A stretch of 64,000 nt of DNA. It comes from Hymenobacter properus. GTDB taxonomy: Bacteria > Bacteroidota > Bacteroidia > Cytophagales > Hymenobacteraceae. This document shows positions 16,242 through 25,599 of this stretch, piece after piece (position 1 is the stretch's first letter; the number at the start of each line of letters is the position of its first letter). The position numbers and the translations under genes were made by a program. The notes beneath the pieces were generated by a model. That model saw only the letters and a list, made by a program, of their open reading frames with translations, had not been told where the DNA came from and did not search any database. Location of the stretch: assembly GCF_015694735.1 (NCBI RefSeq), contig NZ_JADQDP010000006.1, forward strand, positions 1 through 64,000, written 5' to 3'.

Positions 16242-17618
16242 ATGGGAAAGACGTTTGAAAATATTCGGCCGCACCTGCGGCCCACGCTGCTGCTGGCGTA
16301 TCCGGTGGTGCTGTCGCAGTTGGGCCACATATCGGTCAGCTTTGTCGATTCGGTGCTGGTGGGGCGCACGGGCACGGTGCCGCTGGCGGCCGTGAGCCTG
16401 GGTGTGAGCAGCACCACCGTACTGATGATATTGGGCATTGGCCTGAGCATGGGCAGCGTGCCGCTGGTGGCCGCCGCCCACGGCCGGCGCGACCTGCCCG
16501 ACCTGGGCCGCCTGCTGGCCTCGTCGGTGTGGCTGTGTGCGCTGGCGGGGCTGGTGCTGGCGGGCGTGGGCCAGCTGGTGCCCTCGGTGCTGCACCTGCT
16601 GGGCCAGTCGCCGGAGGTGGTGGCAATGGCCGCGCCCTGGGTGCGGGTTATCAGCTGGTCGTTGCTGCCGCTGATGGTGTTTCAAGGGTTTCGGGAGTTT
16701 GCCGAAGGGCTGGGGCTCACGCGGCAGGCCATGTGGCTGTCGGTGCTCGCCAACGTGGTGAACGCCGCCCTGTGCTACGCCCTCGTATTCGGCCGCTGGG
16801 GCGCTCCGGCCATGGGCCTGATGGGCTCGGCCTGGGCCACGCTGGTGGCCCGCGTGCTCATGGCCGGGCTCATGGCCGGCTACGTGCTGCTGGCCCCGCG
16901 CCTGCACGAGTACCGCGCCGCCGTGGGCCGCTGGCTGCCCGACGCCGCCACCCTGCGCCGCCTCTTCGACCTGGGCGCCCCCATCGGCGTGCAAATGGCC
17001 TTTGAAGTGGGCGCCTTCGCCGCCTCGGCCATTATGATAGGCTGGCTGGGCGCCACCACGCTGGCCGCTCACCAGGTGGCCATTAACCTGGCTTCTTTCA
17101 CCTACATGGCTGCCAGCGGCATTGCGGCGGCGGCCACCATTCGGGTGGGCAACCTGCAGGGCAGCGGCCACCTGGCCGAGGCGCGGCAGGCGGGCTTTGC
17201 GGCTTACGTGCTGGCGTTTGCTTTTATGGGCACGATGGGGCTGCTGTTTGTGGCCACGCGGCAGGTGGCGCCGCTGCTCTACAGCCATGACCCCGCCGTG
17301 GTGGGCCAAGCCGCTACCTTGCTGCTCATTGCGGCCCTGTTTCAGGTATCGGACGGCTTGCAGGTGGTGGGGCTGGGCGCGCTGCGCGGGCTTGAGGATG
17401 TGAAAGTGCCCTCGGTGGTGGCGCTGCTGGCTTATTGGGCGGTGGCCCTGCCGTTGGGCTACGTGCTGGGCTTCCGGCTGCACTGGGGCGCGCCGGGCGT
17501 GTGGGTGGGGCTGCTGCTGGGGCTTAGCATTGTGGCCGGGGTGTTGCTGCTGCGCTTCCGCCGCGAAACGGCGCCAGGGGCTGTAATACCGGCACCAGAA
17601 TCGGAGCGGGTGTACTAA
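16242..17618 (+). CDS. MATE family multidrug/metabolite exporter (NorM-like)
   Basis: 458 residues with about 12 membrane helices in two homologous halves. Opening residues LLLAYPVVLSQLGHISVSFVD, and GAPIGVQMAFEVGAFAASAIM at the start of the second half, are typical of NorM-type MATE transporters, which export organic cations or other small molecules using Na+ or H+ gradients. ATG 16242 is preceded by TACCTTTG at 16220-16227, a -7-like element giving a very short leader. It follows the aminotransferase after 233 nt and probably has its own promoter. Confidence 0.92.
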   Translation: MGKTFENIRPHLRPTLLLAYPVVLSQLGHISVSFVDSVLVGRTGTVPLAAVSLGVSSTTVLMILGIGLSMGSVPLVAAAHGRRDLPDLGRLLASSVWLCALAGLVLAGVGQLVPSVLHLLGQSPEVVAMAAPWVRVISWSLLPLMVFQGFREFAEGLGLTRQAMWLSVLANVVNAALCYALVFGRWGAPAMGLMGSAWATLVARVLMAGLMAGYVLLAPRLHEYRAAVGRWLPDAATLRRLFDLGAPIGVQMAFEVGAFAASAIMIGWLGATTLAAHQVAINLASFTYMAASGIAAAATIRVGNLQGSGHLAEARQAGFAAYVLAFAFMGTMGLLFVATRQVAPLLYSHDPAVVGQAATLLLIAALFQVSDGLQVVGLGALRGLEDVKVPSVVALLAYWAVALPLGYVLGFRLHWGAPGVWVGLLLGLSIVAGVLLLRFRRETAPGAVIPAPESERVY

Positions 17619-17876
17619 GGTGAGCGTGGCGAAGTAGGCGAAAACGCAGGGGCGGGGCGTTGCGGTTTGGCGCGGGGCATTTTTCAAATTGAACCACGCC
17701 AGCCGGTTTGAGGCTCACAGCGTCGGACCGGTGAGTGCGGCTTGCGAACAGCTTTTCCGAAGTCCTTCGCCCATCGCGGTGGCCAACGCAGGACACGCCC
17801 GCCGCTACCGTTCTGCTAAAAACCAGGGCCGTTTTTGGCTCTGCAATTAAGCCGCCTAATGCCAGTTTGTACGGCT

Positions 17877-17884
17877 TACATTTG
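17877..17884 (+). promoter_or_regulatory. Probable -7 element of the large sensor kinase gene
   Basis: TACATTTG matches TAnnTTTG and lies 24 nt before the ATG at 17909. No TTTG lies at the ideal -33 distance. The 290-nt gap from 17619 holds no recognisable gene. Confidence 0.45.
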
Positions 17885-17908
17885 TTAAGACCACCAGCCC
17901 CAAACAGT

Positions 17909-20900
17909 ATGGAAACCGCTCCCCCCGCCCTGTCAGACCCGACTCCACCGGGGGGTGACCTGGCGGCTGAGGGGCTGCTCGATGCCTTGCCTTGGGGCGT
18001 GCTGGTGCTCGATGAACAGCGCGTCATCCGGCGCGTCAATCAGCAGGCTGCTCGTTGGTGCGGTGCCCCAGCCGAAGTCTTGCTGAACCGTTCGCTGGAG
18101 TCCGCCAATTTGCCGGCTCCCGTGCGCACAGCCCTGTTGCAACTGCTCGAAACCGACGTCACGGCACCCCGCGAAGTGTTTCTGGCCGGGCAGGAACTGT
18201 GGATTTCCCTCTCGGCCGCCCGGCAGCCCGGCGGCTGGGCGCTCTACGGGCAAGACATCACGCCCCAGAAGCAGCGCGAGCAGCAGTACCAAACTCTCGC
18301 TGAAAATACCCCCGACGTGCTCACCCGCTGGACGCCCGACCTGCGCCTGCGCTACGCCAATGCCGCCCTCGCCGCCAAGATGGGCCAGCCGCTGGAAGCT
18401 CTGCTGGGCCGCACTTTCGCCGAGATGGGCGCGCCCGCCGACATCACGGGCCCCTACATGGCGGCCTTGCAGCGGGTGTTTGCCACCGGCCGGCCACAGG
18501 AGCACTACCACCCCTTCCCCGGGTCGTACGGCCCCGCTTATTTCTTCTCGCGCCTGGTGCCCGAACTGCGCGACGGCCAGGTAGAAACCGTCCTCGGCAT
18601 TGCCCGCGACATCACCGAACTGAAGCACACTCAGGCCGAAGCCCTGCGCCTGGGCAACGAGGTGACGCAGCGCGCCACCGACCAGTACCACTCCCTGTTC
18701 CACAGCATGGACCAGGGGTTTTGCGTGCTCGAGGTCCTGTTCGACCAGGCCGGGCAGCGGGCCGAGGATTTCCGGTACCTGGAATTGAACCCAGCGTTTG
18801 CCCGGCAATCGGGCATGCCGGCCGATGTGCTGGGCAAAACCGCCCGCCAGGTGTTGCCCGACCTGGAAGGCTTCTGGTTTGAGACCTGCGGAAGTGTGGC
18901 CCTGACGGGCGAAACCGTGCGCGTGGAGCATTACGTGCCGCCCCTGGACCGCTGGCTCGACGTGCACGCCTTTCGGGTGGGGCCGCCCGAGGCCCGCCGA
19001 GTGGCGGTGCTGTTCAACGACATCACGGCCCGCAAAAACGCCGAAACGTCGCTGCGCCGCGCCGCCGGAGCCGACGCCTTCCGCCTGCGTCTGGTCGATG
19101 CCTTGGGGCCACTGACCAGCCCCGTGGCCATCGAGGAAACCATTACCCGTCTCACCCGGCTACATTTTAATGCCGACCGCTGCTACTACTGCGAAATAAC
19201 GGATGAGCAGGCCATTATACGTTGCGATGCCGCTGCCGCTGGCTTGCCCTCGGCGGCCGGCACTTATCCGCTGACCGATTTTGGCCAGCTGCGGCCCCTT
19301 GTGGCGGCTGGCCGGCCCTTTGCCGTGTCCGACTTGCACCAGGCCCCAAACCTCGACGAGCCTTTGCGCCAACAGGCCGCACGGCTTGGGGTGGTTTCCT
19401 GCCTGAACGTGCCCTTGGTCAAGAACGGGCAGCCCGTGGGCGTGCTATGCCTGGTGCAAGCCACCCCCCGCGAGTGGACGGCCGCCGACACAGCCCTGGC
19501 CACCGAAGTGGCCGAGCGCACCTGGTCGGCGGTGGAGCGGGCCCGTACCGAGCAGGCCCTGGCCGCATCGGAAGAGAAATACCGCACGCTGTTCGCGGCC
19601 GTCGACGACGGCTTTGCCATTCTGGAGCTGCTGCCCAATGCCCACGGGCAGTTAGCCGATTTCGTGTACCGTGAAACCAATCCCGCCTTTAGCCGGCACG
19701 TGGGCAAAGACGTGCAGGGCCGGCGCCGCTCCGAGGTATTGCCGGAAAACCAGGGGCTTTTGCTTGAGAAGTACGCCGGGATAATCGCCACCGGCGAGCC
19801 GCTGTACCTCGAATACCAAATGCACAGCCTGGGCGACCAGTGGTTTCAAACCACGGCGGCGCGCATTGGCGGCGCGGGCAGCCGGCTGGTGGGCGTCATC
19901 GTCCGCAACATCACCCGGCGCAAGCGCCGCGAGGCCAACCTGGCCTTTCTGGCCGACCTGAACGTGGAGTTTGCGCCCAGGCTCAGCGCCGAGCAAATTA
20001 TGGCGCGCGTCACCGAACGCCTGGCCGAGTACCTGCAACTGTCGCGCTGCCACCTGGCGGTGGTGGATGCCACCGGCGAGCTGCTGGACGTCGTTTTCGA
20101 TTGGCGACGCGACGCCGCGCACCAGCCCTCGGTGCTGGGCCGACACCGCATCGACGGCTACCTCACGCCGGCTGGCCGCGCGCACATCGACGCCGGCCAG
20201 CCGCTGGTGCTGAACGGTGAAGAGAACAGCCCACTCATCAACATGCCCCTCCGCGTGCTGGCCGACATGGGCTTTGGCTCGTCCGTCGACGTTCCCTACC
20301 TCCTCGACGGGCGGTGGCATTTCCTGCTTTCGGTGGCGCGGGACCAGCCCAGCACCTGGACGCCCGACGAAGTGAAGCTGCTCCAACAGCTGGCTGCCCG
20401 CATCTACACCCGCCTGGAGCGCGCCCAGGCCGAGGCCGCCCTGCAGGACGTGTATGCCCAACTGACGGGCGTGTTGGAAAGCACGCACGATGCCTTCTAC
20501 GCCCTCGACGACGATTTCCGCTTCACCTACATCAACCAGCGGGCGGCCCAGCTTTGGGGCCGCGACCCCGAACGGCTGTTGGGCCAGCGCTACTGGGAGG
20601 TGTTTCCGCAGGCCGTGGGCAGTGAACCCTACCGCCAACACCAGGCCGTGGCCGTGTCCGGCCAGCCGGCGCATTTCGAAACCGTGTCGCCCGTTCTCGG
20701 CATCTGGATTGAGGTGAGCATTTACCGCAGCCCACGCGGCGGCCTAGCCGTGTTCTTCCGCGACATCACGGCCCGCAAGCGCGCCGAGGAACGGCAGGCT
20801 TTTCTGCTCCAGCTCAGCGACGCGCTCCGGCCGCTTCAGAACGCGGCCGACATTCAGACGGCGGCCACGCGCGTTCTCGGGGAGCACTTCGCCGCCGACC

Positions 20901-23900
20901 GCGCTCAGTATTGGGAGGCCGAGCCCGACGGGGAGCATTTCGTGGCTGTGAGCGGCTACGCCAAAGACGGCCCGCCCAGCACCAGTCGCGTGCGCCTCAG
21001 CGACCTGGGCCCCTACATCGAGGACGCCATTGCGGCGGGGCAGCCGCTGGCCATGGCCGACGCCACCACCGACCCGCGCGTGGAGGCCGCCGCCCTGGCC
21101 GCGCACGAAGGCATTGGGGCCCGCAGCTACATTGCCGTGCCGCTCGTTAAGGAAGGGCGGCTGGTGGCGGCATTGGGGGTTTATTGGGACCAGGCCCGCC
21201 CGTCGACCGCCGAGGAAATGAGTCTGGTGGAGGAAGCCGCCGAGCGCACCTGGGCCGCCGTGGCGCGCAGCCGGGCCGAGGAAGCCCAACGCGAGAGCGA
21301 GCAACGCCTGCGGGCCGTGATAGAAAACCTGCCCGGCGCGGCCGTGTTCATCGTGGACCGCACCTTGCACTACCAGCTAGCCGAGGGCGCCGCCCTGCGG
21401 CAGGCCGGGTACGAAGCCGCGGATTTTGTAGGCCACCCCGTGCAGGAGCTGGCGCCGCCCGAACTGTGGCCGATGTACCAGCGGCTCTTCGAGCAGGCGT
21501 TGGCCGGCCAGCCTTTCGAGTACGAGCACGAGCAGAACGGGCGCGCGTATGCCACGCGGGGCGGCCCCCTGCACGATGCCGACGGGGCCGTAGGGGCCGT
21601 GCTGGCTGTGAGTTACGACATCACGGCGCGCAAGCAGGCCGAAGCGGCCGTGCAGGCGTCGGAAACTCGTTTCCGGGTAGCTGAAGAAGCCGCCAACGGG
21701 TTTATTTACGATTGGACGGCGCACCCCGATGTCGTAACGCGCAGTGCCGGCATCCGCCACATGCTGGGCTACGCGCCCGAGGACCTCGGGAACACGTCAG
21801 CCACCTGGCTGGGGCTCATCCACCCCGACGACCAACCAGCAGTGGCCCGCTGGGTGCCGCCGCCGGGCGACGCGCACGTGACCAACGAGTACCGCGTACG
21901 CCGCGTCGATGGCTCTTATGCCTACGTGCTGGACCGTAGCCTGGTGCTGCGCGACGCGGCCGGTCAGGTGGCGCGCATTGTGGGTTCGGTGGTGGACATT
22001 TCGGACCGGCGTCAGGCCGAGGCGGCCCTGCAGGAATCGGAGCGGAAGTACCGCAACCTGTTCGATTCGATGGACGAGGGCTACTGCATCATCGAGATGC
22101 TGTATGACGACCAGGGCCAGGCCAACGATTGGCGGTATGTGGAAGTCAACCCGGCTTTCGAGAAAAACAACGGCCTGACCAACGCCACTGGCAAAACCAT
22201 TCGGGAGCTGACGCCCAACATCGAGCCCAAGTGGTTTGCCACCTACGGCCGGGTGGCCCAAACCGGCCAGCCGTTGCGCTTCGAAGAAGACTCGGCGGCG
22301 CTGGGGCGCTGCTTCACGCTCTATGCCTTTCCGGTGGGGGCGCCGGGTAGCCACCTGGTGGCCGTGCTGTTCACCGACATCACGGCCCGCAAGCAGGCCG
22401 AAGACGCCCTGCGCCTGAGCGAGGCGCGACTGTCGCTGGCGCTGCAGGCGGGCCGCATGGGCAGCTTCGAGTGGACGTCCGACGGCGACCGCATCAGCTT
22501 GTCGGCCATGTCGGAGGAGGTGCTGGGCTTGCGGCCGGGCATGTCATTGGCCACAAGCGTGGCGGGCGCCGCGCTGCTGCACCCCGACGACTATGTGCGC
22601 CACCGCGCCCTGTTTGACGAGGCCGGCCGCACGGGCCAGGACTTCCACAGCATCTTTCGCATTGTGCGCCCCATCGACGGCGAAGTGCGTTGGATAGAGG
22701 AGCGGGGGCAGGGCACCCGCGACCCGGCCACGGGCGTGGTGTGCCTGCGGGGCGTGCACTGGGACGTGACGGAGGCCATGCTGGCCCAGCAGCGGCTGGC
22801 CGAATTCAACAGCCGCCTGGAGCAGCGCGTGGCCCGGCGCACCCGCGAGCTGCAAGCCAGCCGCGACCTGCTCCAAACCGTGTTCGACACCAACCTGATT
22901 GCCATGTCGGTGCAGGAAGCCGTGCGCGACGAAACCGGTGCCGTGCAGGACTTCCGGCTGCGGCTGGTGAGCGGGGAGCTGATGCGCGAAACCGGCCGTA
23001 CCGACCTGGTGGGCAAGCTTTACGCCCAGGAGTACCCCGGCATCCGGGAAGCCGGCATTTTCGACCTGGCCGTGCGGGCCCTGGAAACCGGCCAGCCCCA
23101 GGGAACGGAGTATTTCTACCCGCACGATGGCTTCAACAAGTGGTTTGCCTGCCAGTTTGTGAAGCTGGGCGATAACGGCATTGTGGCCACCAACCTCGAC
23201 ATCACCGAGCGAAAAATTGCCGAGCAGGAACGCCTGCGCAACCTGCGCCTGCTGGAGCAGGCCGAAGCCGTGGCCGGCCTGGGCTCCTGGGACTACGACC
23301 GGGCCGCCGGCATCATGCGTTGGTCCGACGGCATGTACCAGCTCTTTGGCCTGCCCGTGGGCAGCCGCGTGGAGCCGAGCCACTACCTGGCCGCCGTGCT
23401 GCCCGCCGACCGGCCCCGGGCCAAGCAATTGGTGCGCCGCCTCCGGGCCGGCGAGGGCTTTGAGGAAACCCTGCGCCTGCGCGTGGGCGGACAGGTAAAA
23501 ACCGTGCGCATGAAGGCCGTGCCGCTGCCTGGCGCCGACGGCCTGCCGGCGCGGGTGCTGGGTGTCGACCTCGACATCAGCGAGCTGCAGCGCCTCGAGG
23601 CCGACAACCTGCACCTGCGCCTGACGCAGCAGCGCGCCTTGTTCGAGGCCGTGCAGGCGGCACAGGAGGCCGAGCGCAAAAAGATTGCCGAGAGCCTGCA
23701 CAACGGCCTGGGCCAGATTCTGTACGCCACCAAGCTGCGCCTCGACCAGCTGCACGCCCCGCTGCTGGGCACGGCTCCCGCTCTGGCAGCCGCCCGCCGC
23801 GAGGCCGACCAGCTGCTGAGCGAGGCCATTCGCCAGACGCGGGCCCTCTCGCACGAGCTGGTGCCCATGGTGCTGGCCGAGTTTGGCCTGCCCGCCGCCC

Positions 23901-24283
23901 TCAAAGACATTAGCCGCAAGATGAGCATTGCGCCGCTGCACCTGCACAGCCACGTGCTGCTCGACGACGGCGCGGCCCCCATGGCGCCCGACCTGGAACT
24001 GGCCCTCTACCGTATAGCCCAGGAGCTGGCCCAAAACATTGTGAAGCACGCCCGCGGCGCCACCGAAGCGCAGCTGGAGCTGGAAACCATGCCCGGCTGG
24101 GCGCTGCTGCGGGCCGAAGACAACGGCCCCGGCTTTGCCGCGCCGCCCGACGAGAGCACCGGCCTGGGCCTGCGCAGCATCCGCGACCGGGTGGCCCTGC
24201 TCGGGGGCCAGCTGGAAATGGGCAATGCCCTTGCCGGCGGGGCTTACGTACGCATCCGCATTCCCATCCCTCCTTCTTCTTAG
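17909..24283 (+). CDS. Giant soluble multi-PAS/GAF hybrid sensor histidine kinase
   Basis: 2124 residues with no signal peptide or membrane helix, so cytoplasmic. I read, in order: PAS (about 20-118), PAS (127-233), PAS (260-371), GAF (391-548), PAS (557-668), GAF (680-838), PAS (852-955), GAF (964-1121), PAS (1135-1240), PAS (1255-1368), PAS (1381-1493), PAS (1508-1621), a coiled coil, PAS (1653-1768) and PAS (1785-1893). Most PAS domains end in the DITxRK-type junction. A HisKA_3 dimerisation/phosphoacceptor region follows, with H1931 in IAESLHNGLGQ, then an HATPase (about 2034-2123, G box GLGLRSIRDR). This NarX/DegS-type kinase should phosphorylate the regulator encoded 2 nt downstream. 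The start METAPPALSD follows a good -7 element; upstream codons are non-conserved. Confidence 0.93.
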   Translation: METAPPALSDPTPPGGDLAAEGLLDALPWGVLVLDEQRVIRRVNQQAARWCGAPAEVLLNRSLESANLPAPVRTALLQLLETDVTAPREVFLAGQELWISLSAARQPGGWALYGQDITPQKQREQQYQTLAENTPDVLTRWTPDLRLRYANAALAAKMGQPLEALLGRTFAEMGAPADITGPYMAALQRVFATGRPQEHYHPFPGSYGPAYFFSRLVPELRDGQVETVLGIARDITELKHTQAEALRLGNEVTQRATDQYHSLFHSMDQGFCVLEVLFDQAGQRAEDFRYLELNPAFARQSGMPADVLGKTARQVLPDLEGFWFETCGSVALTGETVRVEHYVPPLDRWLDVHAFRVGPPEARRVAVLFNDITARKNAETSLRRAAGADAFRLRLVDALGPLTSPVAIEETITRLTRLHFNADRCYYCEITDEQAIIRCDAAAAGLPSAAGTYPLTDFGQLRPLVAAGRPFAVSDLHQAPNLDEPLRQQAARLGVVSCLNVPLVKNGQPVGVLCLVQATPREWTAADTALATEVAERTWSAVERARTEQALAASEEKYRTLFAAVDDGFAILELLPNAHGQLADFVYRETNPAFSRHVGKDVQGRRRSEVLPENQGLLLEKYAGIIATGEPLYLEYQMHSLGDQWFQTTAARIGGAGSRLVGVIVRNITRRKRREANLAFLADLNVEFAPRLSAEQIMARVTERLAEYLQLSRCHLAVVDATGELLDVVFDWRRDAAHQPSVLGRHRIDGYLTPAGRAHIDAGQPLVLNGEENSPLINMPLRVLADMGFGSSVDVPYLLDGRWHFLLSVARDQPSTWTPDEVKLLQQLAARIYTRLERAQAEAALQDVYAQLTGVLESTHDAFYALDDDFRFTYINQRAAQLWGRDPERLLGQRYWEVFPQAVGSEPYRQHQAVAVSGQPAHFETVSPVLGIWIEVSIYRSPRGGLAVFFRDITARKRAEERQAFLLQLSDALRPLQNAADIQTAATRVLGEHFAADRAQYWEAEPDGEHFVAVSGYAKDGPPSTSRVRLSDLGPYIEDAIAAGQPLAMADATTDPRVEAAALAAHEGIGARSYIAVPLVKEGRLVAALGVYWDQARPSTAEEMSLVEEAAERTWAAVARSRAEEAQRESEQRLRAVIENLPGAAVFIVDRTLHYQLAEGAALRQAGYEAADFVGHPVQELAPPELWPMYQRLFEQALAGQPFEYEHEQNGRAYATRGGPLHDADGAVGAVLAVSYDITARKQAEAAVQASETRFRVAEEAANGFIYDWTAHPDVVTRSAGIRHMLGYAPEDLGNTSATWLGLIHPDDQPAVARWVPPPGDAHVTNEYRVRRVDGSYAYVLDRSLVLRDAAGQVARIVGSVVDISDRRQAEAALQESERKYRNLFDSMDEGYCIIEMLYDDQGQANDWRYVEVNPAFEKNNGLTNATGKTIRELTPNIEPKWFATYGRVAQTGQPLRFEEDSAALGRCFTLYAFPVGAPGSHLVAVLFTDITARKQAEDALRLSEARLSLALQAGRMGSFEWTSDGDRISLSAMSEEVLGLRPGMSLATSVAGAALLHPDDYVRHRALFDEAGRTGQDFHSIFRIVRPIDGEVRWIEERGQGTRDPATGVVCLRGVHWDVTEAMLAQQRLAEFNSRLEQRVARRTRELQASRDLLQTVFDTNLIAMSVQEAVRDETGAVQDFRLRLVSGELMRETGRTDLVGKLYAQEYPGIREAGIFDLAVRALETGQPQGTEYFYPHDGFNKWFACQFVKLGDNGIVATNLDITERKIAEQERLRNLRLLEQAEAVAGLGSWDYDRAAGIMRWSDGMYQLFGLPVGSRVEPSHYLAAVLPADRPRAKQLVRRLRAGEGFEETLRLRVGGQVKTVRMKAVPLPGADGLPARVLGVDLDISELQRLEADNLHLRLTQQRALFEAVQAAQEAERKKIAESLHNGLGQILYATKLRLDQLHAPLLGTAPALAAARREADQLLSEAIRQTRALSHELVPMVLAEFGLPAALKDISRKMSIAPLHLHSHVLLDDGAAPMAPDLELALYRIAQELAQNIVKHARGATEAQLELETMPGWALLRAEDNGPGFAAPPDESTGLGLRSIRDRVALLGGQLEMGNALAGGAYVRIRIPIPPSS

Positions 24284-24285
24284 CT

Positions 24286-24927
24286 ATGATACGCTTGTTT
24301 CTCGTCGACGACCACGCCCTGCTCCGCCACGGGCTGCGCGCCCTTTTCAGCCAGGAAGACTCCTTTGCCGTGGTCGGTGAGGCCGAGGATGGCGAACAAC
24401 TGCTGGCCCAACTGCCCACCACGCCCTGCGACGTGGTGCTGCTCGACCTGCACATGCCCGGCCTCGACGGCCTGGCCACCACCCAGCGCCTGCGCGCCGA
24501 GTACCCCGACGTGCGCATCCTAGTGCTCTCGATGGTCGACAACGAATGGTCCATCGGGCAGGTGCTGGCGGCCGGGGCCCACGGCTATGTATTGAAAAAT
24601 GCCGGCCACGACGAAATCATTGTAGCCGTGCGGGCCGTGGCAGCAGGCCGGCGTTTCCTGTGCTCCGACCTGGGCCTGGCCATGCTGGAAAAGGTACTGG
24701 CCGGCAACCCGGAGCCTACTACCAAAGCCAAAAACGTCCTCTCGGCCCGCGAGCAGGAAATCCTGCAGCTGGTGGCCGACGGCCTCACCACCGCCCAAAT
24801 TGCCGAAAAGCTGTACACCAGCCCCCGCACCGTGGAAACCCACCGGCAGAACATCATGGAGAAAACCGGCGCCAAAAACACCGCCGCGCTCATCAAAACC
24901 GCCGCCAGCCAGGGGTGGCTGAGCTGA
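24286..24927 (+). CDS. NarL/FixJ-family response regulator
   Basis: 213 residues. The receiver domain has D8-D9, the phosphoacceptor D54 in LLDLHMPG, and K104 in YVLKNA. A LuxR-type helix-turn-helix occupies about 148-205 (LSAREQEILQLVADGLTTAQIAEKL…SPRTVETHRQNI). It begins 2 nt after the sensor kinase stop, so the pair is translationally coupled and almost certainly a cognate two-component system. Targets are unknown. Confidence 0.95.
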   Translation: MIRLFLVDDHALLRHGLRALFSQEDSFAVVGEAEDGEQLLAQLPTTPCDVVLLDLHMPGLDGLATTQRLRAEYPDVRILVLSMVDNEWSIGQVLAAGAHGYVLKNAGHDEIIVAVRAVAAGRRFLCSDLGLAMLEKVLAGNPEPTTKAKNVLSAREQEILQLVADGLTTAQIAEKLYTSPRTVETHRQNIMEKTGAKNTAALIKTAASQGWLS

Positions 24928-25025
24928 GGAAGCCAGTGTTCTGCCGTGGTGCCTCACCCCATGGCCCTACACCTCCGGGAAATTTCAGTTTTGCTTTCCG
25001 TAACGAGTTCAAACATCCTTCTGCC

Positions 25026-25283
25026 ATGCCGCTCCACCCCGAATTAGACAAGAAGCTCAGCAAAATCTATGAGCCCAAAACCACTATCAATGACGTGTTT
25101 AAGGGCTACGACATCACCTTCACCACCAACGAGCACGGCGAGCCCGTGTTGCTATTTTTCGGCAAGCGCCGGCCCGACGGCCTCATTGCCGGCGAGCGGT
25201 ACACGCGCACCATCAAGCGCCAGCCCGGCAGCCTTGAAGTAAAGTCGAGCCATTGGGACAACCAGGGCAAGATAATGCGCTAG
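25026..25283 (+). CDS. Small hypothetical protein
   Basis: 85 residues starting MPLHPELDKKLSKIYEPKTT. Hydrophilic, with a central segment FTTNEHGEPVLLFFGKRRPDG and a C-terminal GSLEVKSSHWDNQGK. No membrane helix or known motif. Codon use (C/G at third positions) matches the neighbours. It lies 98 nt after the response regulator on the same strand, and I do not recognise a family. Confidence 0.65.
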   Translation: MPLHPELDKKLSKIYEPKTTINDVFKGYDITFTTNEHGEPVLLFFGKRRPDGLIAGERYTRTIKRQPGSLEVKSSHWDNQGKIMR

Positions 25284-25599
25284 GCACCCTTGGCGTGTTC
25301 GCAAACAAAAAGGGCCCGGGGCCGCCATCAGCAGCCCAAGTCCCCAGCCCATCGCCGCCTCAAGGAAGCTGGCAGCGAAACGCTCCTTTGTTTTTACGGC
25401 TAGCAGACGGGTTAAATGCCGGCGGAAATACGGATTTTAAAGCCGGGAAACCCGCATTTCCTGCTTTGCTGCGCCACCTCACGCGCCGGAACCTCACCCC
25501 ATGAGCCCCTCCAAAAGAGAGAGGCTCCTGAAATGTGAGGTTAATGCATCATCAAACTTCCCTCCCCAGAGGGATGGGCCGGGGTGAGGTTGACCCCCT
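25284..25599. repeat. Intergenic region with an inverted repeat of a second family (25490-25591)
   Basis: AACCTCACCCC at 25490-25500 is mirrored by GGGGTGAGGTT at 25581-25591. Between them are GAGCCCCTCC, GAGAGGCTCC and CCTCCCCAGAGGGAT, which can form inner hairpins. It differs in sequence from the GTCATGCTGAG family. It lies between convergent genes. I see no gene in 25284-25489. Confidence 0.65.

Noticed and set aside
16233..17687. 484-codon minus-strand frame over the MATE gene
   Set aside because: His/Gln-rich nonsense composition, fully overlapping a clear 12-helix transporter on the other strand.
22544..24049. 501-codon minus-strand frame over the sensor kinase C-terminus
   Set aside because: Antisense of well-conserved PAS/kinase domains; no independent motif.
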